Part shown: piece by piece, positions 44,607 through 51,967 of the stretch | Position numbering within the stretch: position 1 is the stretch's first letter | Layout of the letters: every line of letters starts with the position of its first letter | From: Massilia sp. PDC64 | GTDB taxonomy: Bacteria; Pseudomonadota; Gammaproteobacteria; Burkholderiales; Burkholderiaceae_D | DNA: 64,000 bases | Assembly (NCBI RefSeq): GCF_900101265.1 | Contig: NZ_FMZS01000019.1 | Span: forward strand, 46,025 to 110,024 | Direction: 5' to 3' | The notes under the pieces: model-generated | Told to the model about the DNA's origin: nothing | What the model saw: the letters and a program-made list of their open reading frames with translations, nothing else | The model's database searches: none | Program-made: the position numbers and the translations under genes

Positions 44607-45226
44607 AAAAAAAAGCCCCCCGAAGGTGCCGTTTTGCTAGCTAATTAAGATAAGATATCCGCGATCACTCGCCATCGCCATGCTGCTGCTCGACCGAAGC
44701 CGCAGCATTCTGCTGGTCTTCCATCGCCTGCAGCTCGGCAGCCATGTTGGCCTTCTCCTGCTGCAGCAGCGCTGCGAGCTCTTCCGCTTCCCACTGTTCT
44801 TTCTCCTTGCGGGTGCGGTGGAGCGCCAGACCGGTACCGCCCGGGATCAGGCGGCCGACGATGACGTTTTCCTTCAGGCCGCGCAGACCGTCGCGCTTGC
44901 CCATGATCGCCGCTTCGGTCAGCACGCGGGTGGTTTCCTGGAACGATGCGGCCGAGATGAACGAGTCGGTCGACAGCGATGCCTTGGTAATACCCAGCAG
45001 CACGTTTTCGTACTGCGCCGGCAGTTTGCCCAGCGCGGTCACGCGATCGTTCTCTTCCAGCAGTTCCGAACGCTCCACCTGCTCGCCGACGATGTAGTCG
45101 GTGTCGCCGGCATCGGTGATCTGCACACGACGCAGCATCTGGCGAACGATCACCTCGATGTGCTTGTCGTTGATCTTCACACCCCGCAGACGGTACACGT
45201 CCTGCACTTCGTCGACGATGTAGCGG
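44607..45226 (-). repeat. Second copy of the rpoC 3' end with its terminator region
   Basis: This stretch repeats 51357-51967 in the same orientation. Both the last ~185 codons of rpoC and about 55 bases beyond the stop can be aligned. In the coding part only about nine bases differ over 500, apart from the last ~20 codons, which differ more and carry two extra codons. Past the stop, GAAGGTGCCGTTTT is shared but the rest has diverged. Homology ends sharply at TAGCGG (45226 here, 51967 in rpoC). Confidence 0.93.
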
Positions 45227-45252
45227 ATATCAGAAAAACCGAAACTACGCAT
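44665..45252 (-). pseudogene. rpoC 3' fragment (RpoC C-terminal ~185 residues)
   Basis: An open frame of 195 codons contains a short new N-terminus (MRSFGFSDI) joined to the RpoC C-terminal region from RYIVDEVQDVYRL to the end. It lacks everything needed for catalysis, since the NADFDGD loop and both zinc sites are absent. It is best read as a displaced gene end. Because the frame has its own ATG and stays intact, expression of a C-terminal RpoC piece cannot be excluded. The differing C-terminal tail (QNAAASVEQQHGDGE) is unlike the resident one. Confidence 0.9.
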
Positions 45253-45305
45253 CTCTGAGGATGCTCATGGACCGGGCTCGTCCACCCTATACACTGCATC
45301 CATCG

Positions 45306-45337
45306 TTATTGCATATTTTATAACTCTTAAGCAATAA
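45306..45337. promoter_or_regulatory. Inverted repeat in the csg operon promoter region
   Basis: TTATTGC (45306-45312) and GCAATAA (45331-45337) face each other across 18 AT-rich bases, just before the csgE ribosome binding site. It could be an activator site or an RNA stem near the translation start. The -10/-35 elements are not certain. Confidence 0.35.
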
Positions 45338-45346
45338 AGGTTGCAG

Positions 45347-45766
45347 ATGTTTCGGATTGCCCGCCACTTCACGTGCTTGGCCCTGGCCGCCACGTACCCG
45401 CTCGCCTGCGCCGCCGCACAGCCCGCGCGCGCCTCCGATCCGGACGGTTGGGGCATCGTGACGAGCCAGCCCATCACGGTGGCGGGTCATGAATTCTGCC
45501 GTTCCTTCATGGCTGCCTGGCTCGACAAGCCGGGCAGCGACCGCTACACGATCGCCATCCGCGAGCGCCCCTCGGCGCGCTGGGGCACGCAGGTCTGGGT
45601 TGAATACGGCCCGCGCCGCGTGCTCCAGGTGCAGCTGCCGCCCGCGCGTACGGCATTGAAGGCGCTGGGCGAGAACGCCGCCGAGAGCGCCTACCAGGCC
45701 ATCCTCGACGTCGAGCGCCAACGCACGCTCATCCTCGATGCCGACCTCGCCCCCGACGAATTCTGA
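45347..45766 (+). CDS. csgE: Curli assembly protein CsgE
   Basis: This 139-residue exported protein has the CsgE hallmark IRERPSARWGTQVWVEYG and the ending LAPDEF, which match E. coli CsgE (ERPSARWGSW..., LAHDEF). CsgE is the periplasmic specificity factor that caps the CsgG secretion channel. AAAGG six bases before the ATG at 45347 decides the start. It opens the operon csgE-F-G-B plus three curlins. Confidence 0.92.
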   Translation: MFRIARHFTCLALAATYPLACAAAQPARASDPDGWGIVTSQPITVAGHEFCRSFMAAWLDKPGSDRYTIAIRERPSARWGTQVWVEYGPRRVLQVQLPPARTALKALGENAAESAYQAILDVERQRTLILDADLAPDEF

Positions 45767-45786
45767 CCCGCATGAAGGAGTGAGCC

Positions 45787-46212
45787 ATGTCCCACCGACT
45801 GTCCCTGCCTGTCGCCTGCAGCCTCGCGTTCTGGGGCGCCGCCGCGTGTGCTTCCGAACTGGTCTACGTGCCGGTCAATCCGAACTTCGGCGGCGCACCC
45901 TCCAATGGTCCGGGCCTACTCGGTGCGGCGTCGGCGACCAACAAGCATGGTCTGACGGGCCTCGGCGCCTCGTCGCCGCTGAACCAGTCACCCCTCCAGC
46001 AGTTCAACCAGACGCTCGAGCGCATGATGCTGAGCCAGCTCGCTTCCGCCGCGACGTCGAAGCTGATGGGAACGGACGGCAAGCTGTTGCCGGGGACGTT
46101 TTCGACCGAGAACTTCGTGATCACGGTGACCGACCTGGGCGGCGGGCTGCTGCGCGTAACCACCACGGACAAGACGACCGGCGCCGTCACATCGTTCGAG
46201 GTGGGGCAATGA
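45787..46212 (+). CDS. csgF: Curli assembly protein CsgF
   Basis: This 141-residue exported protein carries the CsgF signature VNPNFGGAPSNGPGLLGAASA directly after the signal peptide, plus a C-terminal ITVTDL...TTTDKTTGAVTSFEV region. In E. coli the N-terminus of mature CsgF inserts into the CsgG pore and forms a second constriction that links nucleation to the cell surface. Its TGA overlaps the csgG ATG (ATGA, 46209-46212). Confidence 0.92.
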   Translation: MSHRLSLPVACSLAFWGAAACASELVYVPVNPNFGGAPSNGPGLLGAASATNKHGLTGLGASSPLNQSPLQQFNQTLERMMLSQLASAATSKLMGTDGKLLPGTFSTENFVITVTDLGGGLLRVTTTDKTTGAVTSFEVGQ

Positions 46213-47039
46213 GCGCGCGGCTGATCGCATTGGCACTGCTGTGTGCGCTGGTCGGATGCGCCCATGTGCCCTCGACGGTGCGCGACAATGCCCAGCTGAC
46301 GCCCGACACCGCCATCACGCGCGACCTGCTGGCCCTGCCGGCGCCGAAGGGCAAGATCGCCGTGGCCGTGTACGGCATCCGCGACCAGACCGGCCAGTAC
46401 AAGCCGGCGCCGGACAGCTCCTTTTCCACCGCGGTGACGCAGGGTGCGTCGTCGATGCTGATCCGGGCGCTGCAGGACTCGGGCTGGTTCATCCCGGTGG
46501 AACGGGAGAACCTGCAGAACCTGCTCACCGAACGCAAGATCGTGCGTGCGCTGGAGATGCCGCAGCCGGCCGGGACGCCGCCCGTGCAGATCCCGCCCCT
46601 GCTGGCGGCGTCGGTCCTCATCGAGGGCGGCGTCGTCGCCTACGAGAGCAACGTGCGCACCGGCGGCGTGGGCGCGCGCTTCCTGGGCATCGGGATGAGC
46701 ACCCAGTACCGGGTCGACCAGGTGACGGTCAATCTGCGCACGGTCGACATCCGCGGCGGCCAGATCCTGCAGAGCGTGTCGACGACCAAGACGATTTATT
46801 CGTACGAGCTGCATCCGAGCGTCTTCAAGTTCGTCAACGTGAAGGACCTAGCGGAATTCGAGGCCGGCACGACCCGCAACGAGCCCACGCAGCTGTGCGT
46901 CGGCGAGGCGATCGAGGCCGCCGTCGTCCATCTGATCGCGCAGGGCATACGAGCCGGGAACTGGGCGCTGCAGGACGACGCCGGGATGACGAATCCGGTG
47001 CTGCGGCGCTACCTGGCCACCGCGGGGAGAGCGCCATGA
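46209..47039 (+). CDS. csgG: Curli secretion channel lipoprotein CsgG
   Basis: The 276-residue protein has a lipobox (ALVGC) and CsgG-type sequence: KIAVAVYGIRDQTGQYKP, SSFSTAVTQGASSML, RALQDSGWFIPVERENLQNLL and YRVDQVTVNLR. CsgG forms a nonameric outer-membrane pore that exports curlin subunits unfolded. The gene is coupled to csgF in front and to csgB behind by 4-base ATGA overlaps. Confidence 0.95.
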   Translation: MSARLIALALLCALVGCAHVPSTVRDNAQLTPDTAITRDLLALPAPKGKIAVAVYGIRDQTGQYKPAPDSSFSTAVTQGASSMLIRALQDSGWFIPVERENLQNLLTERKIVRALEMPQPAGTPPVQIPPLLAASVLIEGGVVAYESNVRTGGVGARFLGIGMSTQYRVDQVTVNLRTVDIRGGQILQSVSTTKTIYSYELHPSVFKFVNVKDLAEFEAGTTRNEPTQLCVGEAIEAAVVHLIAQGIRAGNWALQDDAGMTNPVLRRYLATAGRAP

Positions 47040-47449
47040 ACGCGCTGCGGTCCGGCGCCTGCGGCCTGCTGCTCGTGGCAGGCATGCTCGCGGGCGCCCG
47101 CGCGGGCGATCTTGCACCGTCCGAACTCGATCCGCCGCTCGCGGGGCCCCGGTCCGCCGGCATCGTGGCGGCATCCCTGCCCGCCGCGCCAAGCCGGGCA
47201 TCGGTGTCGCAAGCGGGCAGCGACAACGGCGCCAGCCTGCTGCAAACGGGCCTGGACAACGAAGCCGTCGTGCGGCAGAGCGGCCAGGGGAACACGGCCA
47301 GCATCTTGCAGGCGGGCGCAGGCAACCGCGCCGGCATCGACCAGCAGGGCACCCTGAACACCGCCCGCATCGAACAGTACGGCCAGCACGGCTATGCGCG
47401 CATCACCCAGTACGGCAACGGCAAGTCGGCCACCATCGTTCAGCATTAG
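47036..47449 (+). CDS. csgB: Minor curlin CsgB-like nucleator
   Basis: The 137-residue protein has a signal peptide and at least four curlin repeats of the pattern Q-x-G-x-x-N (VSQAGSDNGASLLQTGLDN, VVRQSGQGNTASILQAG, IEQYGQHGYARITQYGNGK), ending IVQH. Its size and place between csgG and the large curlins make it the likely nucleator. It starts at the ATGA overlap with csgG (47036-47039). Confidence 0.85.
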   Translation: MNALRSGACGLLLVAGMLAGARAGDLAPSELDPPLAGPRSAGIVAASLPAAPSRASVSQAGSDNGASLLQTGLDNEAVVRQSGQGNTASILQAGAGNRAGIDQQGTLNTARIEQYGQHGYARITQYGNGKSATIVQH

Positions 47450-47501
47450 GGGCCGCTGAATCGCTTTTCAATCCGCCCCTGTCCACTTCGAGGAGCACTT
47501 C

Positions 47502-48458
47502 ATGAAACTCGCACTCTCGACCATCGCACTCGGTATCGGCCTGGCCTTCGCCAGCCAGGTTGCGTCGAGCCAGACCATCACGGTCACGCAGCAGGGCAGC
47601 GGCAACACCGCAGCCGCGGAGCAGGTGAATACGACGCCCGAGCCGGTCCCCTTCCCGTCCGCCACCACCACATCGATCACGCAGATCGGGAACAACAACC
47701 ATGTCGGCGGTCCCGGCGCCACGAGCGGCGGCATTTACCAGATCCTTGCCCCACGGGGCGGCGCGCGTGCGACGGTCAGCCAGACCGGATCGGACAACAA
47801 CGCGGCCATCACGCAGGACGGCAGGCTCGGAGGAAACTCGCCGCCGGTCGAAGCCGTGATTACCCAGCAAGGCAACGGGAACGATGCGACGATCCGCCAG
47901 CAAGACCTCTTTTCAACCCCTATCACCGTCGACCAGGCCGGCACCGGCAACGTCGCCCGCATCCACATGTTCCTCAACAGCGGCGATACGGGTGTGCAGA
48001 CCAGACAGACCGGCACCGGCAACAGGCTGACGATCGAGGAGGCCCATGTCGGATACACGGGCCCGGATGTCACGCAGAACGGCCAGGACAACAGCGCAAC
48101 GGTGACCATGGTCGACGTGGCGGCCAGCGCGCCGACGATCGTGCAGAACGGCGCCACGAACAGTGCCAACACGGTCCAGGGCGACGGTGGCGATTCGCAT
48201 ATCTGGATCGATCAGCAGGGCACGGGCAATCGCGCCGATGCGAACCAGTACGGCTACTCCAATTCCGCGCACATCAACCAGGCCGGCAACGACAACTTCG
48301 CCAGCCTGACCCAATCCGGCGGTAACAAGCAGGCGTCGATTGCCCAGAGCGGCAACGGCCACTGGGCGACGGTGAGCCAGTCCGGCCCGTCCGTCGACTA
48401 TGTCGCCAACGTGAGCCAGACCGGCTCGGGCAACTGGTCCAACGTCAACCAGCACTGA
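47502..48458 (+). CDS. Large curlin repeat protein 1 (CsgA-like)
   Basis: The 318-residue protein has a signal peptide ending VASSQ, then curlin repeats along its length (TVTQQGSGN, TITQIGNNN, TVSQTGSDN, AVITQQGNGNDAT and others), ending NVNQH. E. coli CsgA has about 150 residues and five repeats, so this subunit is about twice as long. It is predicted to form extracellular amyloid fibres. It is preceded by GAGGAGC. Confidence 0.88.
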   Translation: MKLALSTIALGIGLAFASQVASSQTITVTQQGSGNTAAAEQVNTTPEPVPFPSATTTSITQIGNNNHVGGPGATSGGIYQILAPRGGARATVSQTGSDNNAAITQDGRLGGNSPPVEAVITQQGNGNDATIRQQDLFSTPITVDQAGTGNVARIHMFLNSGDTGVQTRQTGTGNRLTIEEAHVGYTGPDVTQNGQDNSATVTMVDVAASAPTIVQNGATNSANTVQGDGGDSHIWIDQQGTGNRADANQYGYSNSAHINQAGNDNFASLTQSGGNKQASIAQSGNGHWATVSQSGPSVDYVANVSQTGSGNWSNVNQH

Positions 48459-48476
48459 TACTTGAGGAGCAACCTC

Positions 48477-49415
48477 ATGACATCCAGACTTTCGGCAATC
48501 GCCATCGGCGCGATCCTGGCCTGCGCCAGCCACGTCGCGGCCAGCCAGACCATCACGGTCGCGCAGCAGGGCAATGGCAACACGGCGTCCGCGGAGCAGG
48601 TCACGCCAGCGCCTGTCCCGATCTTCGATCCGTCGGCCACTACCGCATCGATCACGCAGATCGGGAATAACAACCATGTCGGCGGTCCCGGTGCCACGAG
48701 CGGCGGCATTTTCCAGAACGTTTTTCCGTATGGCGCGATTGCAGTGGTCAGCCAGACCGGGACGGGCAACAATGCGGGTATCACACAAGACGGCAGGCCC
48801 GGACCGAATCCGCCGCCGGTCCAGGCCCGGATCACACAGCGAGGCAACGGGAACGATGCCGCGATCACGCAGACGGACGCGGTGTCCAACTATATCAACG
48901 TCGACCAGAACGGCAGCGGCAACCTCGCCCGCCTGCGGCAGGTCGGCAGCGGCGATGCATCGCTCCGCATCACGCAGAACGGTACCGGCAACACGGCCTC
49001 GGTGGATCACTTGAACAGCTCGCACGGCGGACCGGAGGTGAGCCAGACCGGTGACAGGAATACCGTCTCGATCTTCGCAGACAATGTCCTTGGCCCCGGC
49101 GCCAGCATCACCCAGGACGGCAGCATGAACAACGCGAGCGTCCTGATCGACACCGATAGCATGCTCACCCTCTCACAACAGGGTGTCGGTAACGTTGTCA
49201 ACGCAAGCGAGTCGGGCGCCGGCTATGCAGACATCAGCCAGAAGGGCAACTACAACCTTGCCAGCGTGACCCAGGCCGACGGGCTCCATAGGGCCTCGAT
49301 TGCCCAGATTGGCAACAGCAACAGCGCGACGGTAACCCAGGTTCGACAAGCCGACTATGTCGCCAATGTGAACCAGACAGGTTCGGGCAATTCGTCGAAC
49401 GTCTACCAGCACTGA
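48477..49415 (+). CDS. Large curlin repeat protein 2 (CsgA-like)
   Basis: The 312-residue protein has the same plan as its neighbours: a signal peptide (LSAIAIGAILACASHVAASQ) and then repeats with Q-x-G-x-x-N cores, ending NVYQH. The ATG at 48477 follows GAGGAGC; a TTG at 48462 in the same frame is not supported. Signal peptide DNA is nearly identical to that of the next gene. Confidence 0.88.
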   Translation: MTSRLSAIAIGAILACASHVAASQTITVAQQGNGNTASAEQVTPAPVPIFDPSATTASITQIGNNNHVGGPGATSGGIFQNVFPYGAIAVVSQTGTGNNAGITQDGRPGPNPPPVQARITQRGNGNDAAITQTDAVSNYINVDQNGSGNLARLRQVGSGDASLRITQNGTGNTASVDHLNSSHGGPEVSQTGDRNTVSIFADNVLGPGASITQDGSMNNASVLIDTDSMLTLSQQGVGNVVNASESGAGYADISQKGNYNLASVTQADGLHRASIAQIGNSNSATVTQVRQADYVANVNQTGSGNSSNVYQH

Positions 49416-49433
49416 TACTCGAGGAGCAAACTC

Positions 49434-50357
49434 ATGAAATCCAGACTTTCGGCACTCGCCATCGGCGCGATCCTGGCCTGCGCCAGCCATGTCGCGTCGA
49501 GCCAGACCATCACGGTCACACAGCAGGGCAATGGCAACACGTCATCCGCGGAACAGGTCGGCCTGGCACCGGGCGACATGACCAGCGCATCGATCACGCA
49601 GGTCGGCAACGACAACCACGTGGGCGGCCCCGGCGCCACGAGCGGCGGCATCTTCCAGCGCGACACCAACTCCGGCGTGACCGCCGTGGTCAGCCAGAAC
49701 GGCACGGGCAACAATGCGGGGATCACGCAGGACGGCGTGAGGGTGTTCGGCCAGGCCGACGCCCGGATCACACAGCGCGGGAACGGGAACGATGCCGCGA
49801 TCACACAATCCATCGTCACGACGAGCCCTGTCACCATCGACCAGAACGGCAGCGGCAACTTTGCCCGCGTGGAGCAGATCGGCAGCGCCGATACGAATAT
49901 CCAGGCGTCCCAGACCGGCACGGGCAACAGGTTGACGGTCAGCCAGCGGGGCGCCACGTTTCGCGGTCCGACGATCGCGCAGACGGGCGATGGGAATACT
50001 GTAGCCGTGGTCGCCAACAACATGGTCGCGGGCGGCCCGGACATCGTACAGAACGGCACCCTGAACAGCGCGAGCACGACGCAGAACGACGGCTGGGATG
50101 ACGCGATCACGATCCGGCAGGAGGGGACGGGCAACAGTGCCGACGTCAGCCAGACCGGCGACGGCCATGTCGCCGACATCAACCAGGTCGGCAACGATAA
50201 CCTGGCCAGGGTGATCCAGACCGGTGCCGGCAACACGGCCGCGATTGCGCAGATTGGCAACACCAATACCGCGACGGTCAGCCAGGCCGGCGCAGGCTAT
50301 GTGGCGAACGTCAACCAGACGGGCTCGGGCAACTGGACGAACATTGTCCAGCACTGA
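49434..50357 (+). CDS. Large curlin repeat protein 3 (CsgA-like)
   Basis: The 307-residue protein has a signal peptide (LSALAIGAILACASHVASSQ) and curlin repeats throughout (ITVTQQGNGN, ITQVGNDNHVGG, VSQNGTGNNAGITQDG), ending NIVQH. It is closely related to protein 2. The gene is the last curlin of the operon. Confidence 0.88.
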   Translation: MKSRLSALAIGAILACASHVASSQTITVTQQGNGNTSSAEQVGLAPGDMTSASITQVGNDNHVGGPGATSGGIFQRDTNSGVTAVVSQNGTGNNAGITQDGVRVFGQADARITQRGNGNDAAITQSIVTTSPVTIDQNGSGNFARVEQIGSADTNIQASQTGTGNRLTVSQRGATFRGPTIAQTGDGNTVAVVANNMVAGGPDIVQNGTLNSASTTQNDGWDDAITIRQEGTGNSADVSQTGDGHVADINQVGNDNLARVIQTGAGNTAAIAQIGNTNTATVSQAGAGYVANVNQTGSGNWTNIVQH

Positions 50358-50415
50358 GTTGCCATATTGCATACACACATGGGAGGATGACGACATTACC
50401 TTCATGGGAGTCGTC

Positions 50416-51345
50416 ATGCGTTTCCTCTCGTGTGTTCTTGCAGTCGTCTTATCGATGCCGGCGTTTGCGGCGCCGCCTCGTCTCCATAACGGCGCCCTCG
50501 CCTTCGTGGATTTCTGGGATGCCAATCACGACCGTCCGCCCGCGGAGCAGGTCGCCCGATTCAAGACAGCCGTGGCGTCCACCTTCCCCGCGTTCTACAA
50601 GGCCGAGCGTTTTCAGAGTTTCCTGACGCCGGCGCAGTACGACGAACGCATCTTCACCGCGCTCAGGGAGTTCCCGGCGATCCGGACCGAGTACGTCCGG
50701 AAGGCACAACGGTTCGGCGCGGAACTGCCCGGGTACATGGCATCGTTCCAGGCGGTCTTCCCGGATTTCCAGCCGCCCGACGACATCTATGTGCTGCACT
50801 CGCTGGGCGAAATGGACGGCGGCATGCGCGTCATCGACGGCAAACCGGCCTTCATCTTCGGCATCGACCGCATGGTGACCGTGCATGGAAACGGCGACGA
50901 GAGCGCATTCTTCCACCATGAACTCTTCCACCACTATCACCTGCCCCGCGTCCAGGAATGCGCGGGACGCGGCGTGTGGCCGGCATTGTGGATCGAAGGA
51001 TTAGCGACCTATGTCTCGAAGACGATGAATCCGGCCGCCAACGACAAGGAATTGCTGCTCGCTTTGCCCGACGACATGGCGACGCGCACGCGCGCCGTCC
51101 TCCCGGCGGCGCTGGCGCAACTGGAAAGCGCGCTCGACAAGGACGATGAACAGACCTATGCCGACCTGTTCCTGATGCGCGGGAGCGACGCGCTGCCGCG
51201 GCGGCGCGGTTATTACCTCGGTTATCTCGTGGCGCAGGAAGCGGGCAGGAATCGCGACCTGCGCCAGCTGGCCGCGATGACATGCGCTGAAGCGAAGGCC
51301 GTCGTCTTCTCGACCGTGCACACGCTGCGCGCAACCGCGCGCTAA
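50416..51345 (+). CDS. Putative exported zinc metalloprotease
   Basis: The 309-residue protein has a signal peptide (RFLSCVLAVVLSMPAFAAPP) and an HExxH zinc motif in FFHHELFHHYH near residue 170, followed by an ALWIEGLATYVS segment that can give the third ligand and is typical of DUF2268-like/gluzincin proteases. GGGAG five bases before the ATG at 50416 supports that start over the ATG at 50404. It lies 58 bp after the last curlin gene on the same strand and may process or shed curli, which is inference from position only. Confidence 0.75.
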   Translation: MRFLSCVLAVVLSMPAFAAPPRLHNGALAFVDFWDANHDRPPAEQVARFKTAVASTFPAFYKAERFQSFLTPAQYDERIFTALREFPAIRTEYVRKAQRFGAELPGYMASFQAVFPDFQPPDDIYVLHSLGEMDGGMRVIDGKPAFIFGIDRMVTVHGNGDESAFFHHELFHHYHLPRVQECAGRGVWPALWIEGLATYVSKTMNPAANDKELLLALPDDMATRTRAVLPAALAQLESALDKDDEQTYADLFLMRGSDALPRRRGYYLGYLVAQEAGRNRDLRQLAAMTCAEAKAVVFSTVHTLRATAR

Positions 51346-51356
51346 GGCCGCACGAG

Positions 51357-51390
51357 GCAAAAAAAAACGGCACCCGAAGGTGCCGTTTTC
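51357..51390 (-). terminator. Rho-independent terminator of rpoC
   Basis: ACGGCACC-CGAA-GGTGCCGT forms a strong tetraloop hairpin. On the minus strand it is followed by a run of T (the A run at 51359-51367). With T on its other side as well, it may also stop the metalloprotease transcript. Confidence 0.92.
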
Positions 51391-51967
51391 ATCAGCTTAC
51401 GACTTCCGCGATCACTCGCCGTCGCCGTGGTGCTCCGCCTGAGCAGCCTGCTGCTGGTCTTCCATCGCCTGCAGCTCGGCAGCCATGTTGGCCTTCTCCT
51501 GCTGCAGCAGCGCTGCGCGCTCTTCCGCTTCCCACTGCTCTTTCTCCTTGCGGGCGCGGTGGAATGCCAGACCGGTACCGCCCGGAATCAGGCGGCCGAC
51601 GATGACGTTTTCCTTCAGGCCGCGCAGACCGTCGCGCTTGCCCATGATCGCCGCTTCGGTCAGCACGCGGGTGGTTTCCTGGAACGATGCGGCCGAGATG
51701 AACGAGTCAGTCGACAGCGATGCCTTGGTAATACCCAGCAGCACGTTTTCGTACTGCGCCGGCAGTTTGCCCAGCGCGGTCACGCGGTCGTTCTCTTCCA
51801 GCAGTTCCGAACGCTCCACCTGCTCGCCGACGATGTAGTCGGTGTCGCCGGCATCGGTGATCTGCACACGACGCAGCATCTGGCGAACGATCACCTCGAT
51901 GTGCTTGTCGTTGATCTTCACACCCTGCAGACGGTACACGTCCTGCACTTCGTCGACGATGTAGCGG
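51357..51967 (-). repeat. rpoC 3' end, resident copy of the direct repeat
   Basis: This is the counterpart of 44607-45226. The two copies have the same orientation and lie about 6.7 kb apart, with the whole csg operon and the metalloprotease gene between them. Confidence 0.93.

Noticed and set aside
47502..50357. Tandem repeats in the curlin region considered as CRISPR or satellite DNA
   Set aside because: The periodicity is explained by curlin amino-acid repeats with variable DNA; there are no identical repeats with spacers.
44607..51967. The possibility of a classical integrative element with integrase at the rpoC end
   Set aside because: No integrase, recombinase, transposase or terminal inverted repeats were found between or beside the two rpoC copies, so only a recombination footprint is claimed.
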